From the NCBI RefSeq assembly GCF_002277025.1, contig NZ_NIWD01000002.1, positions 466,241 through 530,240 on the forward strand: 64,000 nt of DNA, written 5' to 3'. The translations under genes were made by a program, and so were the position numbers. Shown here piece after piece: positions 1 through 9,585 of this stretch. The notes under the pieces were generated by a model. It was not told the origin of the DNA and searched no databases. It saw only the letters and a program-made list of their open reading frames with translations. Positions within the stretch are counted from its first letter, which is position 1. Every line of letters begins with the position of its first letter. The DNA is from Sphingopyxis sp. GW247-27LB. GTDB lineage: Bacteria > Pseudomonadota > Alphaproteobacteria > Sphingomonadales > Sphingomonadaceae.

Positions 1-509
1 TGCCGCTGTGGATCCTGGGATCGAGCCTGTTCGGCGCGCAGCTCGCGGCAATGCTCGGGCTGCCCTATGCCTTCGCGAGCCATTTTGCGCCCGATGCGCT
101 CGACGAGGCGCTCGATATCTACCGCCGCCAGTTCAAGGCTTCGGCGCAGCTGTCAGAGCCTTATGCCGCCGCGGCGTTCAACGTCTTCGCCGCCGACACG
201 CGCGAAGAGGCCGAGCTGCTCGCATCGTCGCAGCAGCAGGCGTTCGTCGCGCTGCGCACCGGCAATCCGGGCAAGATGAAGCCGCCGCTCGAAGGCTATA
301 AGGACGGCCTGCCGCCCAATGCGCGCGCGATCCTCGATCATGTGCTGCAATGTTCGGCGGTCGGTACCGTCGACGATGTCGCGGCGGGCCTCAAGGCCTT
401 CGTCGCGCGCACCGGCGTCGACGAAGTGATCGTGGCGTCGTCGATGTACGATCATGAGGCGCGCAAACATTCGGTCGCCTTGGCGATGGAGGCGGCGCGG
501 GGCCTCTGA
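1..509 (+). CDS. LLM-class flavin-dependent oxidoreductase, C-terminal part (5' truncated)
   Basis: The reading frame is open from the window edge (first full codon at base 3) to TGA at 507-509, giving about 168 residues. It matches the C-terminal third of bacterial luciferase-like (LLM class) flavin monooxygenases of the MsnO8/YhbW type: the segment WILGSSLFGAQLAA, then GLPYAFASHFAPDALDEAL, and an ending in which a Val-Asp-Glu-Val-Ile-Val strand precedes the terminal helix. Such enzymes bind reduced FMN in a TIM barrel. The substrate cannot be told. The start and N-terminal half lie outside the window. A 121-bp gap follows before the next gene, with no terminator seen. Confidence 0.8.
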   Translation, partial: PLWILGSSLFGAQLAAMLGLPYAFASHFAPDALDEALDIYRRQFKASAQLSEPYAAAAFNVFAADTREEAELLASSQQQAFVALRTGNPGKMKPPLEGYKDGLPPNARAILDHVLQCSAVGTVDDVAAGLKAFVARTGVDEVIVASSMYDHEARKHSVALAMEAARGL

Positions 510-630
510 ACCGTCAAGAAATATGACGATCGGAGTCATCGAAACATAATCGAAAGGTCATCGGAGCGTCCTCGAATCGACGCGCTGCCTGCCTAGGCGC
601 GGCGCGTCGTTCCAAAAAGGGGTCGCTTCC

Positions 631-3216
631 ATGTCCATCGCCATCCGTCTCGCCGGTGCCAGCCTTCTGGTGCTGGCCGCTTCCCATCAGGCCTATGCGC
701 AGGAGGCGGCGGCCGACGAAGGCGATGCGATCGTCGTCAGCGGCCAGCGTGCGCAACAGGAGCGCGCGATCGAGATCAAGCGCGACGCGATCGGGATCGT
801 CGACGTCGCGGCGGCGGACGAGATCGGCCAGCTCCCCGACCGCAACGTCGCCGAAGTGATCGAGCGGCTGCCCGGCGTCGGGGTGCAATATGACCAGGGC
901 GAGGGGCGCTATGTCGCGATCCGCGGCATCCCTTCCGACCTCAACAATTACACCGTCAACGGCTTCGAACTCGGCAACCCGGACGGCAATACCCGCCGTC
1001 TGCCGCTCGACGTCGTGTCGGGGCAGCTTCTCAACCGCGTCGAGGTGACCAAGGCGAAGACCGCCGATCTCGACGGGCAGGGGATCGGCGGCACGATCAA
1101 CCTCGTCACGCAAACCGCCTTCGACTTCGCCGAACCCTTCGTCCTGTCGGCCAATGCGCAAGTCGGCTATCAGACGCTCAACGAAAAGACACCGATCCGC
1201 GGCGACGCGAGCATCGGCGGGCGTTTCGGCGCCGACGAGCAGTTCGGCGTCCTGATCGGCGGCAGCTATTCGAAACGCGATTTCCAGAGCTTCGGCATCT
1301 TTCCCGACGACTGGTCGCCGTTCCCCGGCGCGGCGCGCGGCGGGATGCCGACCAACATCAAATATACCGATTACCAGCTCGAGCGTGAGCGGATCGGCGG
1401 GGTCGCGTCGTTCGACTGGCGAGCGAGCGACACGACGCACCTGTGGGCGCGCGGGCTCTACAGCAAGTTCACCGAGAACGAATATCGCCAGCGCTTCCGC
1501 CTCGACTTCGCGACCGCCGCGCAGCGCGAGGCCGGGACGGTCACGCTCAACCCCGACGGTGTGAGCGGCGTTTCGACCGCGACCGAGCAGCGGTCGGATC
1601 TTCGCCTCGAATATAAGGAAAAGTCGGTGCTCGTCGGGATGGTCGGCGGCACGACCGAAACCGACGACTGGACGTTCGACTACGGCCTCGCGCGCTCGCA
1701 CAACAAGGTGGTCGAGCCCAACCAGCTCTGGCAGTTCCGCGGCAATCCCGGCACCGTCGATTTCGATTTCAGCGACAAATTGTTCAGCGCCGCGCCGCGC
1801 GCGCCGCTGTCCGCCGACGCGGCGGGCTTTCGCCAATATACGGTGCAGGACGAGAGCGGCGACGAGTATATCTGGACCGGGCGGCTCGACGTGACGCGCC
1901 GGCTCACCTTTGGGGACGAGAGCTGGCTGAAGGTCGGCGGCAAATATCGCGCGACCGACAAGGATTTCGATTCGAACAACACCGTCTTTTCGCGCGGCGG
2001 CAACGCCGCGACGCGCTTCACGCTCGGCCAGTTCGATCTCTCGGGCGCCGACGTGATCTCGCGTGTCGGCGGCGGGCACGACTATCTGATCACCCCGGTG
2101 ATCGACGCCGAACGGATCGATGCCTTCACCGCTGATCCCGCTAACGCCGCCTATTTCGTCCTCGACGAGACCTCGTCGATCGCCAATGCGACGCTGAGCG
2201 ATCTCGACCTGTCGGAAAAGATCGCCGCGGGCTACGCGATGGCGAACCTCGATTTCGGCACGATCACCGTGACGCCGGGGCTGCGCGTCGAGCAGACCGA
2301 CCTGACGATCAAGGGCTTCCAGCTCGAAAATGAGAGCGATGTTGTTCCGGTCACCGCGAAGCATAAATATACGAACTGGCTGCCCAGCCTGGTCGTCCGT
2401 ATCCGGCCCAATGAGGAAACGGTCTTCCGCTTCGCTTATACGCGCAGTGTCGGCCGTCCGAACTATTCGGACCTGACGCCCGGCGGCGAGATCGCTTACG
2501 AGCAGAATGACGACGGCACGTTCGACGGCTCGGTGTCGCTCGGCAACCCGAACCTCAAGCCCTATGTCGCCGACGCGCTCGACGCTTCGGCCGAATGGTA
2601 TTTCGCCAAGGGCGGTTTGCTTTCGGTTGGGGTGTTCGCGAAGTTCATCAAGAACCCCGTCTATACGCAGAGCTATTTCGTGCTCGATGCCAGCTATGGC
2701 GGGCGCGACTATGCGGTGCTCAGCTTCTCGCAAAAGGCGAACGGCACCAGCGCTGACCTGATCGGGCTCGAACTCGCTTATCGCCAGCAGTTCGACTTCC
2801 TTCCCGGCTTCCTGTCGGGTTTCGGGGTCGAGGCGAACATGGCGCTGATCGATTCCAAGCTGAAGGTGCCCGGCCGAGCCGACCCCGCGGCCTTCCCCGA
2901 ACAGTCGGGGCTGCTCTATGGCGCGCAGCTCTTCTATCAAAAGGGTCCGATCGAGGCCTCGGTCGCCTATCACAACACCGGCCGCGCGCTGATCGCGCTC
3001 GGCGCCGACGCAGCGGGCGACCAGTATAACGACGACCTGCGCCGGCTCGATGCCAAGGCGTCGTTCGCGCTGACCGATGCGATCAAGCTGTTCGTCGAGG
3101 CGCAGAATCTGACCGACGAGCCGACGCGCCAGTATCAGGGCAATCGGCGCGACTGGATCATCCAGAACGAGCGCTATGGGCGGACCTTCTACGCCGGCGC
3201 GTCGGTGCGCTTCTGA
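631..3216 (+). CDS. TonB-dependent receptor
   Basis: Outer-membrane active-transport receptor of 861 residues. A signal peptide (residues 1-24, cleavage after AYAQ) is followed by the plug domain: a TonB-box-like stretch IVVSGQR, then LPDRNVAEVIERLPGVGVQ and VAIRGIPSDLNNYTVNG. A long beta-barrel ends in Phe (VRF), the usual C-terminal outer-membrane signature. The plug resembles the Caulobacter/Xanthomonas carbohydrate-type receptors (TIGR01782 group) rather than siderophore receptors. The ligand is unknown. An AAGGGG ribosome-binding site lies just before the ATG. The stop overlaps the ATG of the next gene (TGATG), which suggests translational coupling. Confidence 0.93.
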   Translation: MSIAIRLAGASLLVLAASHQAYAQEAAADEGDAIVVSGQRAQQERAIEIKRDAIGIVDVAAADEIGQLPDRNVAEVIERLPGVGVQYDQGEGRYVAIRGIPSDLNNYTVNGFELGNPDGNTRRLPLDVVSGQLLNRVEVTKAKTADLDGQGIGGTINLVTQTAFDFAEPFVLSANAQVGYQTLNEKTPIRGDASIGGRFGADEQFGVLIGGSYSKRDFQSFGIFPDDWSPFPGAARGGMPTNIKYTDYQLERERIGGVASFDWRASDTTHLWARGLYSKFTENEYRQRFRLDFATAAQREAGTVTLNPDGVSGVSTATEQRSDLRLEYKEKSVLVGMVGGTTETDDWTFDYGLARSHNKVVEPNQLWQFRGNPGTVDFDFSDKLFSAAPRAPLSADAAGFRQYTVQDESGDEYIWTGRLDVTRRLTFGDESWLKVGGKYRATDKDFDSNNTVFSRGGNAATRFTLGQFDLSGADVISRVGGGHDYLITPVIDAERIDAFTADPANAAYFVLDETSSIANATLSDLDLSEKIAAGYAMANLDFGTITVTPGLRVEQTDLTIKGFQLENESDVVPVTAKHKYTNWLPSLVVRIRPNEETVFRFAYTRSVGRPNYSDLTPGGEIAYEQNDDGTFDGSVSLGNPNLKPYVADALDASAEWYFAKGGLLSVGVFAKFIKNPVYTQSYFVLDASYGGRDYAVLSFSQKANGTSADLIGLELAYRQQFDFLPGFLSGFGVEANMALIDSKLKVPGRADPAAFPEQSGLLYGAQLFYQKGPIEASVAYHNTGRALIALGADAAGDQYNDDLRRLDAKASFALTDAIKLFVEAQNLTDEPTRQYQGNRRDWIIQNERYGRTFYAGASVRF

Positions 3217-3956
3217 TGCTCGCCGCCGCGCTGCTGACGCTCGCGACCATCGCCGCGCCCGAGGCCGATCAGGGCGTCGCGGCGGACGCGCGACACGTCT
3301 ATGCGATCGATAACAATGCGATCGGCAAATATGACAAGGCGACGGGCGAGCGCGTGGCGCGCTGGGAGGGCGATGCCAGGCTGTTTCCGCACATGAACAG
3401 CTGCGCGGTGGTGAAGCCGCAACTCGTCTGTGCGGCCTCCAACTATCCCGCGGTGCCGATGGCGAGCACGGTCGAGATCTTCGACACGAGAACGCTGAAG
3501 CATGTTCGCAGCGTCAGCCTCGGCCGCATGTACGGTTCGCTGACCGCGATGGACTGGCACAAGGGCAGCTGGTGGGCGGTGTTCGCCAATTACGACGACC
3601 GCGGCGGCGAGCCGGGCCGCGACCATCGCTTCACGACGCTGGTGCGAATGGACGCATCGTTCCGGCCGCTCGAATCCTGGCTTTTCCCCGCCGAACTGCT
3701 CGCGCGCTTTGCCCCGAAAAGCTGCTCGGGCCTTGCCTGGGGAAGCGACGGACTGATCTATGCGAGCGGCCACGACCGCCCTGAAATCTACGCGCTGAAG
3801 CTGCCGGAGGCGGGCGCGACGCTCGATCTCGTCGCGACGCTGCCGGTGCCGACCGAGGGGCAGGCGATCGACTGGGACCCCGTCGAGCCGCGGCTCTTGT
3901 GGACGATCGACCGGCGGAAGAAGGAGGTTCGCGCGACGCCTATTCCAGCACCTTGA
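3216..3956 (+). CDS. secreted beta-propeller-like protein coupled to the TonB receptor
   Basis: 246 residues with a short N-terminal hydrophobic segment (LAAALLTLATIAAPEA) that looks like a signal peptide. The body repeats short strands of the type VYAIDNNAIGKYDKATGE, VEIFDTRTLKHVRSVSLG and LIYASGHDRPEIYALKLP, a pattern typical of six- or seven-bladed beta-propellers, though only about four blades fit. No catalytic motif was recognised. The ATG overlaps the receptor stop by one base, so the two proteins are probably made together. A role as periplasmic or surface partner in ligand capture or processing is inference only. Confidence 0.65.
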   Translation: MLAAALLTLATIAAPEADQGVAADARHVYAIDNNAIGKYDKATGERVARWEGDARLFPHMNSCAVVKPQLVCAASNYPAVPMASTVEIFDTRTLKHVRSVSLGRMYGSLTAMDWHKGSWWAVFANYDDRGGEPGRDHRFTTLVRMDASFRPLESWLFPAELLARFAPKSCSGLAWGSDGLIYASGHDRPEIYALKLPEAGATLDLVATLPVPTEGQAIDWDPVEPRLLWTIDRRKKEVRATPIPAP

Positions 3957-4127
3957 GGATTTTTGGCTCTCGTCTCGCCGCCCAACAGGGCGAGCGAAAC
4001 GGGCTGCCGGGCACGCGCGCCGCCCGTGTTGACGCGCCTCCGGCCGCGGCAGTATAGGGACGGCGCCAATCGGGCGGCCCGCATGGGGTCGCCTTTTTAC
4101 TTTACCTGTCTGGAAAGGTGCTGTGCC

Positions 4128-5315
4128 ATGTCGATCACGCCGCTGATGCCCGTTTACCCCCGGTGCGCAGTGCGTCCGGTGCGCGGCGAAGGCGCCTATC
4201 TGATCGGCGAGCGAGGCGAGCGCTATCTGGACTTCGCGAGCGGCATCGCGGTCAACCTGCTCGGCCACGGGAATCCGCACCTGACGAAGGCGATCCAGGA
4301 TCAGGCGGCGACGCTGATGCACGTCTCGAACCTCTACGGCAGCCCGCAGGGCGAGGCTTTTGCCGCGCGGCTCGTCGAGAACACATTCGCCGATACGGTC
4401 TTCTTCACCAATTCGGGCGCCGAGGCGGTCGAATGCGCGATCAAGACCGCGCGCGCCTATCATTCGAGCGCGGGCAATGCCGAAAAGCATGTTCTGATCA
4501 CCTTCAACAACGCCTTCCATGGCCGTACGCTCGGGACGATCTCGGCGACCAACCAGGAAAAGCTGCGCAAGGGTTTCGACCCGCTGCTGCCCGGCTTCGC
4601 TTACGCGCCGTTCGACGACGTCAACGCCGCGCTCGACCTGGTCGACGACAACACCGCCGGCTTCCTCGTCGAACCGGTGCAGGGTGAGGGCGGCATCCGC
4701 CCCGCCTCGCAGCCCTTCCTGCAGGCGCTGCGCGACATCTGCGACAAGCGCGACCTGATGCTGATCTTCGACGAGGTGCAGTGCGGCGTCGCGCGCACGG
4801 GAACCCTCTACGCCCATGAGCAATATGGCATCGCCCCCGACATCATGGCGAGCGCCAAGGGCATCGGCGGCGGCTTTCCGATGGGCGCGTGCCTCGCGAC
4901 CGAAAAAGCGGCGCGCGGCATGGTGATCGGCACTCATGGATCCACCTATGGCGGCAATCCGCTGGCGATGGCGGCGGGGCAAGCGGTGTTCGACGTGATC
5001 CTCGAGGAAGGCTTCCTCGACCAGGTCAAGGCGACCGGCGAGCGGCTGCGCGGCGCGCTCGAACAGCTTATCCCCAATCATGACCATCTGTTCGACAGCG
5101 TGCGCGGCATGGGGCTGATGCTGGGGGTCAAGCTCAAGTCCGACAGCCGCGCCTTCGTCGCGCATCTACGCGACAATCACGGGCTGCTGACGGTGGCGGC
5201 GGGCGACAATGTCGTCCGCATCCTGCCGCCGCTCAACATCGGGCAGGGCCATATCGACGAGTGCATCGAAAAGCTGTCGGCGGGCGCGGCGAGCTATACG
5301 CCGCCGGAAGCCTGA
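4128..5315 (+). CDS. argD: acetylornithine aminotransferase
   Basis: PLP-dependent class III aminotransferase of 395 residues that converts N-acetylglutamate semialdehyde to N-acetylornithine in arginine synthesis; it may also act on succinyldiaminopimelate. Visible motifs are [13 protein letters not shown] (phosphate-binding loop), [14 protein letters not shown] (Asp binding the pyridine nitrogen) and [14 protein letters not shown] with the Schiff-base Lys. The ATG at 4128 was chosen because [12 protein letters not shown] is the family's normal N-terminus and a GGAAAGG ribosome-binding site sits 9 bases upstream; the frame is open 165 bases further upstream, but that part looks non-coding. 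The stop overlaps the argF start (TGATG). Confidence 0.95.
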   Translation: MSITPLMPVYPRCAVRPVRGEGAYLIGERGERYLDFASGIAVNLLGHGNPHLTKAIQDQAATLMHVSNLYGSPQGEAFAARLVENTFADTVFFTNSGAEAVECAIKTARAYHSSAGNAEKHVLITFNNAFHGRTLGTISATNQEKLRKGFDPLLPGFAYAPFDDVNAALDLVDDNTAGFLVEPVQGEGGIRPASQPFLQALRDICDKRDLMLIFDEVQCGVARTGTLYAHEQYGIAPDIMASAKGIGGGFPMGACLATEKAARGMVIGTHGSTYGGNPLAMAAGQAVFDVILEEGFLDQVKATGERLRGALEQLIPNHDHLFDSVRGMGLMLGVKLKSDSRAFVAHLRDNHGLLTVAAGDNVVRILPPLNIGQGHIDECIEKLSAGAASYTPPEA

Positions 5316-6238
5316 TGCGGCATTTCCTGAACCTGTCGGACGCCGGCGGCGATGCCGTCGCGGCGATGCTGACCGACGCGATCGACCGCAAGGCGGCGCG
5401 CGCGGGCTGGCCCAAGGGCCGGCCCGACGCCGACAAGCCGCTCGCGGACCATGTGCTGGCGATGGTGTTCGAGAAGAATTCGACCCGCACCCGCGCCTCG
5501 TTCGACATGGCGATGCGCCAGCTGGGCGGCAGCGCGATGGTCCTCGACGCGGGGACCACCCAGCTCGGCCGCGGCGAGACGATCGCCGACACCGCGCGCG
5601 TCCTGTCGCGCTATGTCGACGCGATCATGATCCGCACCGACGATCATGCCAAGATCGAGGAACTGGCCGCGCATGCAAGCGTGCCGGTGATCAACGGTCT
5701 GACCGACCTGTCGCATCCGTGCCAGATCGTCGCCGACCTGCTGACGCTGGTCGAAAGCGGCAAGGCGTTGCCCGGGCTAGAGCTCGCGTGGCTCGGCGAC
5801 GGAAATAACGTACTCGCCTCGCTGATCGAGGCGGCGGGGCTGTTCGGCTTCAACGTCCGCGCGGGATGCCCGCAGGGCTATGACCCCGACCCGGCCTTCG
5901 TCGAGGCGGCGCGCGCGAAGGGTGCGCGGATCGACGTCGTGCGCGACGCGCGTGAGGCGGCGGCGGGCGCCGACGTCGTCGTCACCGATACCTGGGTGTC
6001 GATGGGGCAGGACCATGCCCACAACAAGCTCGCGGCGATGGCGCCGTTCCAGGTCGACGAGCGGCTGATGGGCGCCGCGAAGAGCGATGCGCTCTTCCTT
6101 CACTGCCTGCCCGCGCATCGCGGCGAGGAGGTCGTCGACGCGGTGATCGACGGATCGCAGTCGCGCGTCTGGGACGAAGCTGAAAACCGCGTCCATGCTC
6201 AAAAATCCGTCCTCCTCTGGGCGCTGGAAAAACTGTGA
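5315..6238 (+). CDS. argF: ornithine carbamoyltransferase
   Basis: Cytoplasmic enzyme of 307 residues that makes citrulline from ornithine and carbamoyl phosphate. Family motifs are present in order: [11 protein letters not shown] (the STRTR carbamoyl-phosphate loop), [13 protein letters not shown], and [11 protein letters not shown] with the ornithine-binding Cys. The start at 5315 overlaps the argD stop and begins MRHFLNLSD, the usual N-terminus. The stop overlaps the GTG of hslO (GTGA). argD-argF are therefore translationally coupled and likely one transcript with the chaperone gene that follows. Confidence 0.96.
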   Translation: MRHFLNLSDAGGDAVAAMLTDAIDRKAARAGWPKGRPDADKPLADHVLAMVFEKNSTRTRASFDMAMRQLGGSAMVLDAGTTQLGRGETIADTARVLSRYVDAIMIRTDDHAKIEELAAHASVPVINGLTDLSHPCQIVADLLTLVESGKALPGLELAWLGDGNNVLASLIEAAGLFGFNVRAGCPQGYDPDPAFVEAARAKGARIDVVRDAREAAAGADVVVTDTWVSMGQDHAHNKLAAMAPFQVDERLMGAAKSDALFLHCLPAHRGEEVVDAVIDGSQSRVWDEAENRVHAQKSVLLWALEKL

Positions 6239-7149
6239 GCGACTCCGTCGAGACCTGGTTCGACCAGCCGCTGCTCTTTACCATTGCCGAACGTCATGTT
6301 CGCGGACGACTGGTGCGGCTGGGACCGGCGCTGCGCACGATCATCGCGGCGCACAGCTATCCGCCGGTCGCGGAAAAGCTGCTGGCCGAAGCGCTCGTCC
6401 TCACCGTTCTGCTCGGCTCGACGCTCAAGGACGAAAAGGGTCAGCTCACGCTGCAGGCGCAGACCGGCGGCGGGCCGGTCGAACTGCTCGTCTGCGACTA
6501 TCGCGGCGGCGAGCTTCGCGGCTATCTGAAGTTCGACGCCGAGCGGCTCGCCGAGATCGGCCCGGAACCGACGCTGTTCGCGCTGTTCGGCGAAGGGTTC
6601 CTCGCGATCACCTTCGACCAGGCGACAACGGGCGAGCGCTATCAGGGGATCGTCCCGCTCGAAGGCGCGTCGATCGGCGACGCCGCCGAACATTATTTCG
6701 AGCAGTCCGAGCAGATTTCGAGCCTGATCAAGCTCGCGGCGCGCCATGATGCCGAGGCGGGCTGTGTCGCCGGCGGGCTGCTGCTCCAGCATCTACCGGA
6801 GGGCGAGGTCGGCCGCGATCGGCTGCACGTCCGCCACGATCTTCCCGAATGGGAGCATGCGCGGACGATCGCCGAGACGTTGAAGCCCGACGAGCTGACC
6901 GACCCGGCGACCTCGCTCGAAACGCTCGCATGGCGCCTGTTCCACGAGGATGAGGTGCGCGTCGCGCCCGGCGTCACCATATCGCGCGGCTGCCGGTGCA
7001 GCACCGGCTATTTCGCCGGCGTGCTCGCCCAATTCCCCGAAAGCGAGCGCCGCGAAATGGCGGACGAACAGGGGCTGGTCCAGGTCGACTGCGCCTTTTG
7101 CTCGCGCGTCTTCCCCATTCCGCTCGGCGAGATCGGCGCGGAGGACTGA
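6235..7149 (+). CDS. hslO: Hsp33 redox-regulated chaperone
   Basis: 304-residue holdase activated by oxidative unfolding. The C-terminal zinc switch is complete: a CRC motif near residue 258 and a CAFC motif about 30 residues later, matching the family pattern CXC-X(27-32)-CXXC. The start is GTG at 6235, inside the argF stop region (4-base overlap), so translation probably depends on argF. The argD-argF-hslO order gives the arginine enzymes a chaperone neighbour but no direct functional link is evident. Confidence 0.94.
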   Translation: MSDSVETWFDQPLLFTIAERHVRGRLVRLGPALRTIIAAHSYPPVAEKLLAEALVLTVLLGSTLKDEKGQLTLQAQTGGGPVELLVCDYRGGELRGYLKFDAERLAEIGPEPTLFALFGEGFLAITFDQATTGERYQGIVPLEGASIGDAAEHYFEQSEQISSLIKLAARHDAEAGCVAGGLLLQHLPEGEVGRDRLHVRHDLPEWEHARTIAETLKPDELTDPATSLETLAWRLFHEDEVRVAPGVTISRGCRCSTGYFAGVLAQFPESERREMADEQGLVQVDCAFCSRVFPIPLGEIGAED

Positions 7150-7290
7150 GCGCCCCGGGACGGCGTTCCCCATCGGTGAAGCGGGGTCATCGAGGGCCGG
7201 GCGGTTGAAAGGCCGCGACCGGATCGCTATCTCCTTGCGAACGGGGTCGCACTCTTGCCCGGTTGTGGGTGGCCAGGTGGATAGGTGGAC

Positions 7291-7710
7291 ATGGCGATCT
7301 TCTCTCATTTCTTGCGATGGACTTTGGCGAGCGCGACTTTGGCGCTGGCCAGCACGGCGGCGGTTCCGGCGCAGGCGCCTTCGCTCGCGATGCTCGATCG
7401 GCTCGAAAAAGGCCGCTGGCAGCTCAGCGAGCGCGGCAAGTCCGACGTTCTGCAATCGATGTGCCTTGGCGACGCGCGGCGGATGATCCAGGTCTATCAT
7501 CCGCGCAGCGGCTGCTCGCGCTATGTGATCGAGGACAAGCCGAATTCGGTGACGGTGCATTACACCTGCCCCGGCGCCGGGCATGGCCGTACGACGATCC
7601 GTTCGGAAACCAACCGGCTGGTGCAGATCGACACGCAGGGGATCGCGAACGGCAAGCCTTTCTCGCAGGCGATCGAGGCACGCCGCGTCGCGGCGTGCAC
7701 GGGTGGCTGA
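7291..7710 (+). CDS. secreted DUF3617-like protein
   Basis: 139 residues (141 if the upstream GTG at 7285 is used). A signal peptide ends near VPAQA. The mature part has four Cys (SMCLGD, SGCSRY, YTCPG, AACTGG) and the pattern RLEKGRWQLSERG followed by a TIRSETNRLVQIDTQG strand, which resembles DUF3617 proteins of proteobacteria. No function is known for that family. It stands alone between hslO and queC. Confidence 0.6.
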   Translation: MAIFSHFLRWTLASATLALASTAAVPAQAPSLAMLDRLEKGRWQLSERGKSDVLQSMCLGDARRMIQVYHPRSGCSRYVIEDKPNSVTVHYTCPGAGHGRTTIRSETNRLVQIDTQGIANGKPFSQAIEARRVAACTGG

Positions 7711-7896
7711 TCCACTCCGGCGATAACCCGATATTAACCATCCCGCGCTATCGGGGATGAATGACGCACCGATGTGCGTCCTTCTCCCTACGGCTTCATG
7801 CCGAACTGGGCCGCCGGCACCGCCGCGCGGCCCATTTTCTTGGTGCGGCGCAGCGCGGGCCTTGCACGGCTGCATGGGCGGGCGTATCGGGCGCCG

Positions 7897-8589
7897 ATGC
7901 ACGACATGCACGGAAAAACGGTCATCGTCCTTCTCTCGGGCGGGCTCGACTCGATGGTCTGCGCCGGCCTTGCGCGCGAGGCGGGGGCGCGGATCGTCGC
8001 GCTGACGGTCGATTACAACCAGCGCCACCGCGTCGAACTCGAATCGGCCGCGCACATCGCCGACTATGTCGGCGCGGCCGAGCATATCGTGCTCCCGCTC
8101 GACCTTCGCCGCTTCGGCGGCTCGGCGCTGACCGCCGACATCGACGTCCCGAAGGACGGCCCGATCGGCGAAGCGAGCGACGTTCCGGTCACCTATGTGC
8201 CCGCGCGCAACCTCATCTTCCTGTCGCTCACGCTCGGCCTCGCCGAGGCGCGGCGCGCGCAGGACATCGTGATCGGGGTCAATGCGCTCGACTATTCGGG
8301 CTATCCCGATTGCCGCCCCGAATTCATCGCGAGCTTCGAGGCGCTCGCGCGCCTCGCGACGCGTGACGGCGACAAGGGCGTCGATTTTCATATTCACGCT
8401 CCGCTCCAGCACATGACCAAGGCCGATATCGCCGCCGAGGCGGCCCGGCTGGGCATGGACGCCGGGATGAGCTGGTCGTGCTACGACCCGACGCCCGAAG
8501 GGCTGCATTGCGGCCATTGCGATAGCTGCCGGCTGCGCAGCAAGGGTTTCGCCGACGCCGGGCTGACCGACCCGACGCGCTACGCCTGA
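7897..8589 (+). CDS. queC: 7-cyano-7-deazaguanine (preQ0) synthase
   Basis: 230-residue ATP-dependent enzyme that converts 7-carboxy-7-deazaguanine to preQ0 for queuosine in tRNA. It carries the PP-loop SGGLDSMVCAGLA near the N-terminus and the zinc-binding cysteine cluster C..HCGHCDSCRLR near the C-terminus. The ATG at 7897 (MHDMHGKTVIVLLSGG) was chosen because the PP-loop then falls at the normal distance from the start; the frame is open 123 bases upstream but encodes nothing family-like. queE follows after 3 bases. Confidence 0.95.
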   Translation: MHDMHGKTVIVLLSGGLDSMVCAGLAREAGARIVALTVDYNQRHRVELESAAHIADYVGAAEHIVLPLDLRRFGGSALTADIDVPKDGPIGEASDVPVTYVPARNLIFLSLTLGLAEARRAQDIVIGVNALDYSGYPDCRPEFIASFEALARLATRDGDKGVDFHIHAPLQHMTKADIAAEAARLGMDAGMSWSCYDPTPEGLHCGHCDSCRLRSKGFADAGLTDPTRYA

Positions 8590-8592
8590 ATC

Positions 8593-9225
8593 ATGGCCTA
8601 CGCTGTCAAAGAGATTTTCCTGACCCTGCAGGGGGAGGGCGCGCAGGCGGGCCGCCGCGCGGTCTTTTGCCGCTTTGCCGGCTGCAATTTGTGGACGGGG
8701 CGCGAGCAGGACCGCGCGAAGGCGGTCTGCCGCTTCTGCGACACCGATTTCGTCGGCACCGACGGGACGCTTGGCGGCAAATATGCCGATGCGGCAGCGC
8801 TCGCCGATCGCATTGCCGGGGCATGGGGCGCGGGGAGCGATGACCGTTACGTCGTGCTGACCGGCGGCGAGCCGATGCTCCAGGTCGACGACGCGCTGAT
8901 CGCGGCGCTCCACGAGCGCGGTTTCACCATCGCGATCGAGACCAACGGCACGCTCGCGGTGCCGCGCAGCATCGATTGGATCTGTGTCAGTCCCAAGGCG
9001 GGCAGCGAACTCGTTCAGACGAGCGGCGACGAATTGAAACTCGTCTGGCCGCAGCCGGGCAGCGATGTGGAGCGCTTCGCGACGCTCGATTTCGCGCATC
9101 ATCTGGTCCAGCCGCTCGACGACCCGAACGCGGCCGCCAATGTTCGCGCTTGCATCGATCTGGTGATGGCCGACCCGCGCTGGCGCCTGTCGCTCCAGAC
9201 GCACAAGAGCCTGGGGTTGCGTTAA
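8593..9225 (+). CDS. queE: 7-carboxy-7-deazaguanine synthase (radical SAM)
   Basis: 210-residue radical-SAM enzyme that contracts carboxytetrahydropterin to 7-carboxy-7-deazaguanine, the step before QueC. The iron-sulfur motif is the atypical CX14CX2C (Cys of CNLW, then CRFC), as in the Burkholderia multivorans type, rather than CX3CX2C. EIFLTLQGEG at the N-terminus and VLTGGEPMLQ (GGE, SAM binding) are clear. It forms a two-gene preQ0 operon with queC. It converges on a lipoprotein gene 3 bases away. Confidence 0.94.
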   Translation: MAYAVKEIFLTLQGEGAQAGRRAVFCRFAGCNLWTGREQDRAKAVCRFCDTDFVGTDGTLGGKYADAAALADRIAGAWGAGSDDRYVVLTGGEPMLQVDDALIAALHERGFTIAIETNGTLAVPRSIDWICVSPKAGSELVQTSGDELKLVWPQPGSDVERFATLDFAHHLVQPLDDPNAAANVRACIDLVMADPRWRLSLQTHKSLGLR

Positions 9226-9228
9226 GCT

Positions 9229-9576
9229 TTATTCGGTCGAAGCTTTGGGGGCGGGGGCTGTGGTCACCGCCTTCTTGGCTGCCGGGGCGGCGACGGCGTC
9301 GGGATTTTCCGTTTCGCCCGCATCATCCGTGGCAGCGTCGTCGGCCGTGTCCTCGTCCTTCTTCTCGGTCTTCTTGGCGCTGCCATCGTCGGGCACGCTG
9401 TTGTCGACCGCGGTGCCGTCGATGCTCGAATCGTCGAGGATGATCATCGAATCGCTGATCGTGCCGGGCTGAACCTCGACCGCGTCGAGCTTCGTCGTCG
9501 ACGAGCCGCCCGAATCGCCGCCTCCGCAGGCCGCGAGCGACAGGAGGAGGGCGGAGGACAGGAGAAGACGGGTCAT
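9229..9576 (-). CDS. small Asp/Ala-rich lipoprotein
   Basis: 115 residues. The N-terminal LLLSSALLLSLAAC is a clear lipobox with the lipidated Cys at about 17. The rest is low complexity: Gly/Ser, then Lys/Glu/Asp/Ala/Thr-rich sequence probably without a fixed fold. No family was recognised. The gene lies 9 bases downstream of lipB in the same direction and probably shares its transcript. Confidence 0.65.
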   Translation of the reverse strand: MTRLLLSSALLLSLAACGGGDSGGSSTTKLDAVEVQPGTISDSMIILDDSSIDGTAVDNSVPDDGSAKKTEKKDEDTADDAATDDAGETENPDAVAAPAAKKAVTTAPAPKASTE

Positions 9577-9585
9577 GCGCCCCTC

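Noticed and set aside
514-2973. Long open frame on the minus strand across the TonB receptor
   Set aside because: Composition is Arg/Ala/Asp-rich without any family motif; it mirrors the codon bias of the well-recognised receptor on the plus strand.
3189-5165. Long minus-strand frame across the propeller gene and argD
   Set aside because: argD is unmistakable on the plus strand; the minus frame has no motif and is Arg/His-rich.
7734-7741. TTAACCAT, CtrA-like half-site upstream of queC
   Set aside because: A single 8-base half-site is expected by chance and queC is not a typical CtrA target.
6793-9204. Minus-strand frame of about 800 codons across hslO, queC and queE
   Set aside because: All three genes are certain on the other strand; no ribosome-binding site or motif.
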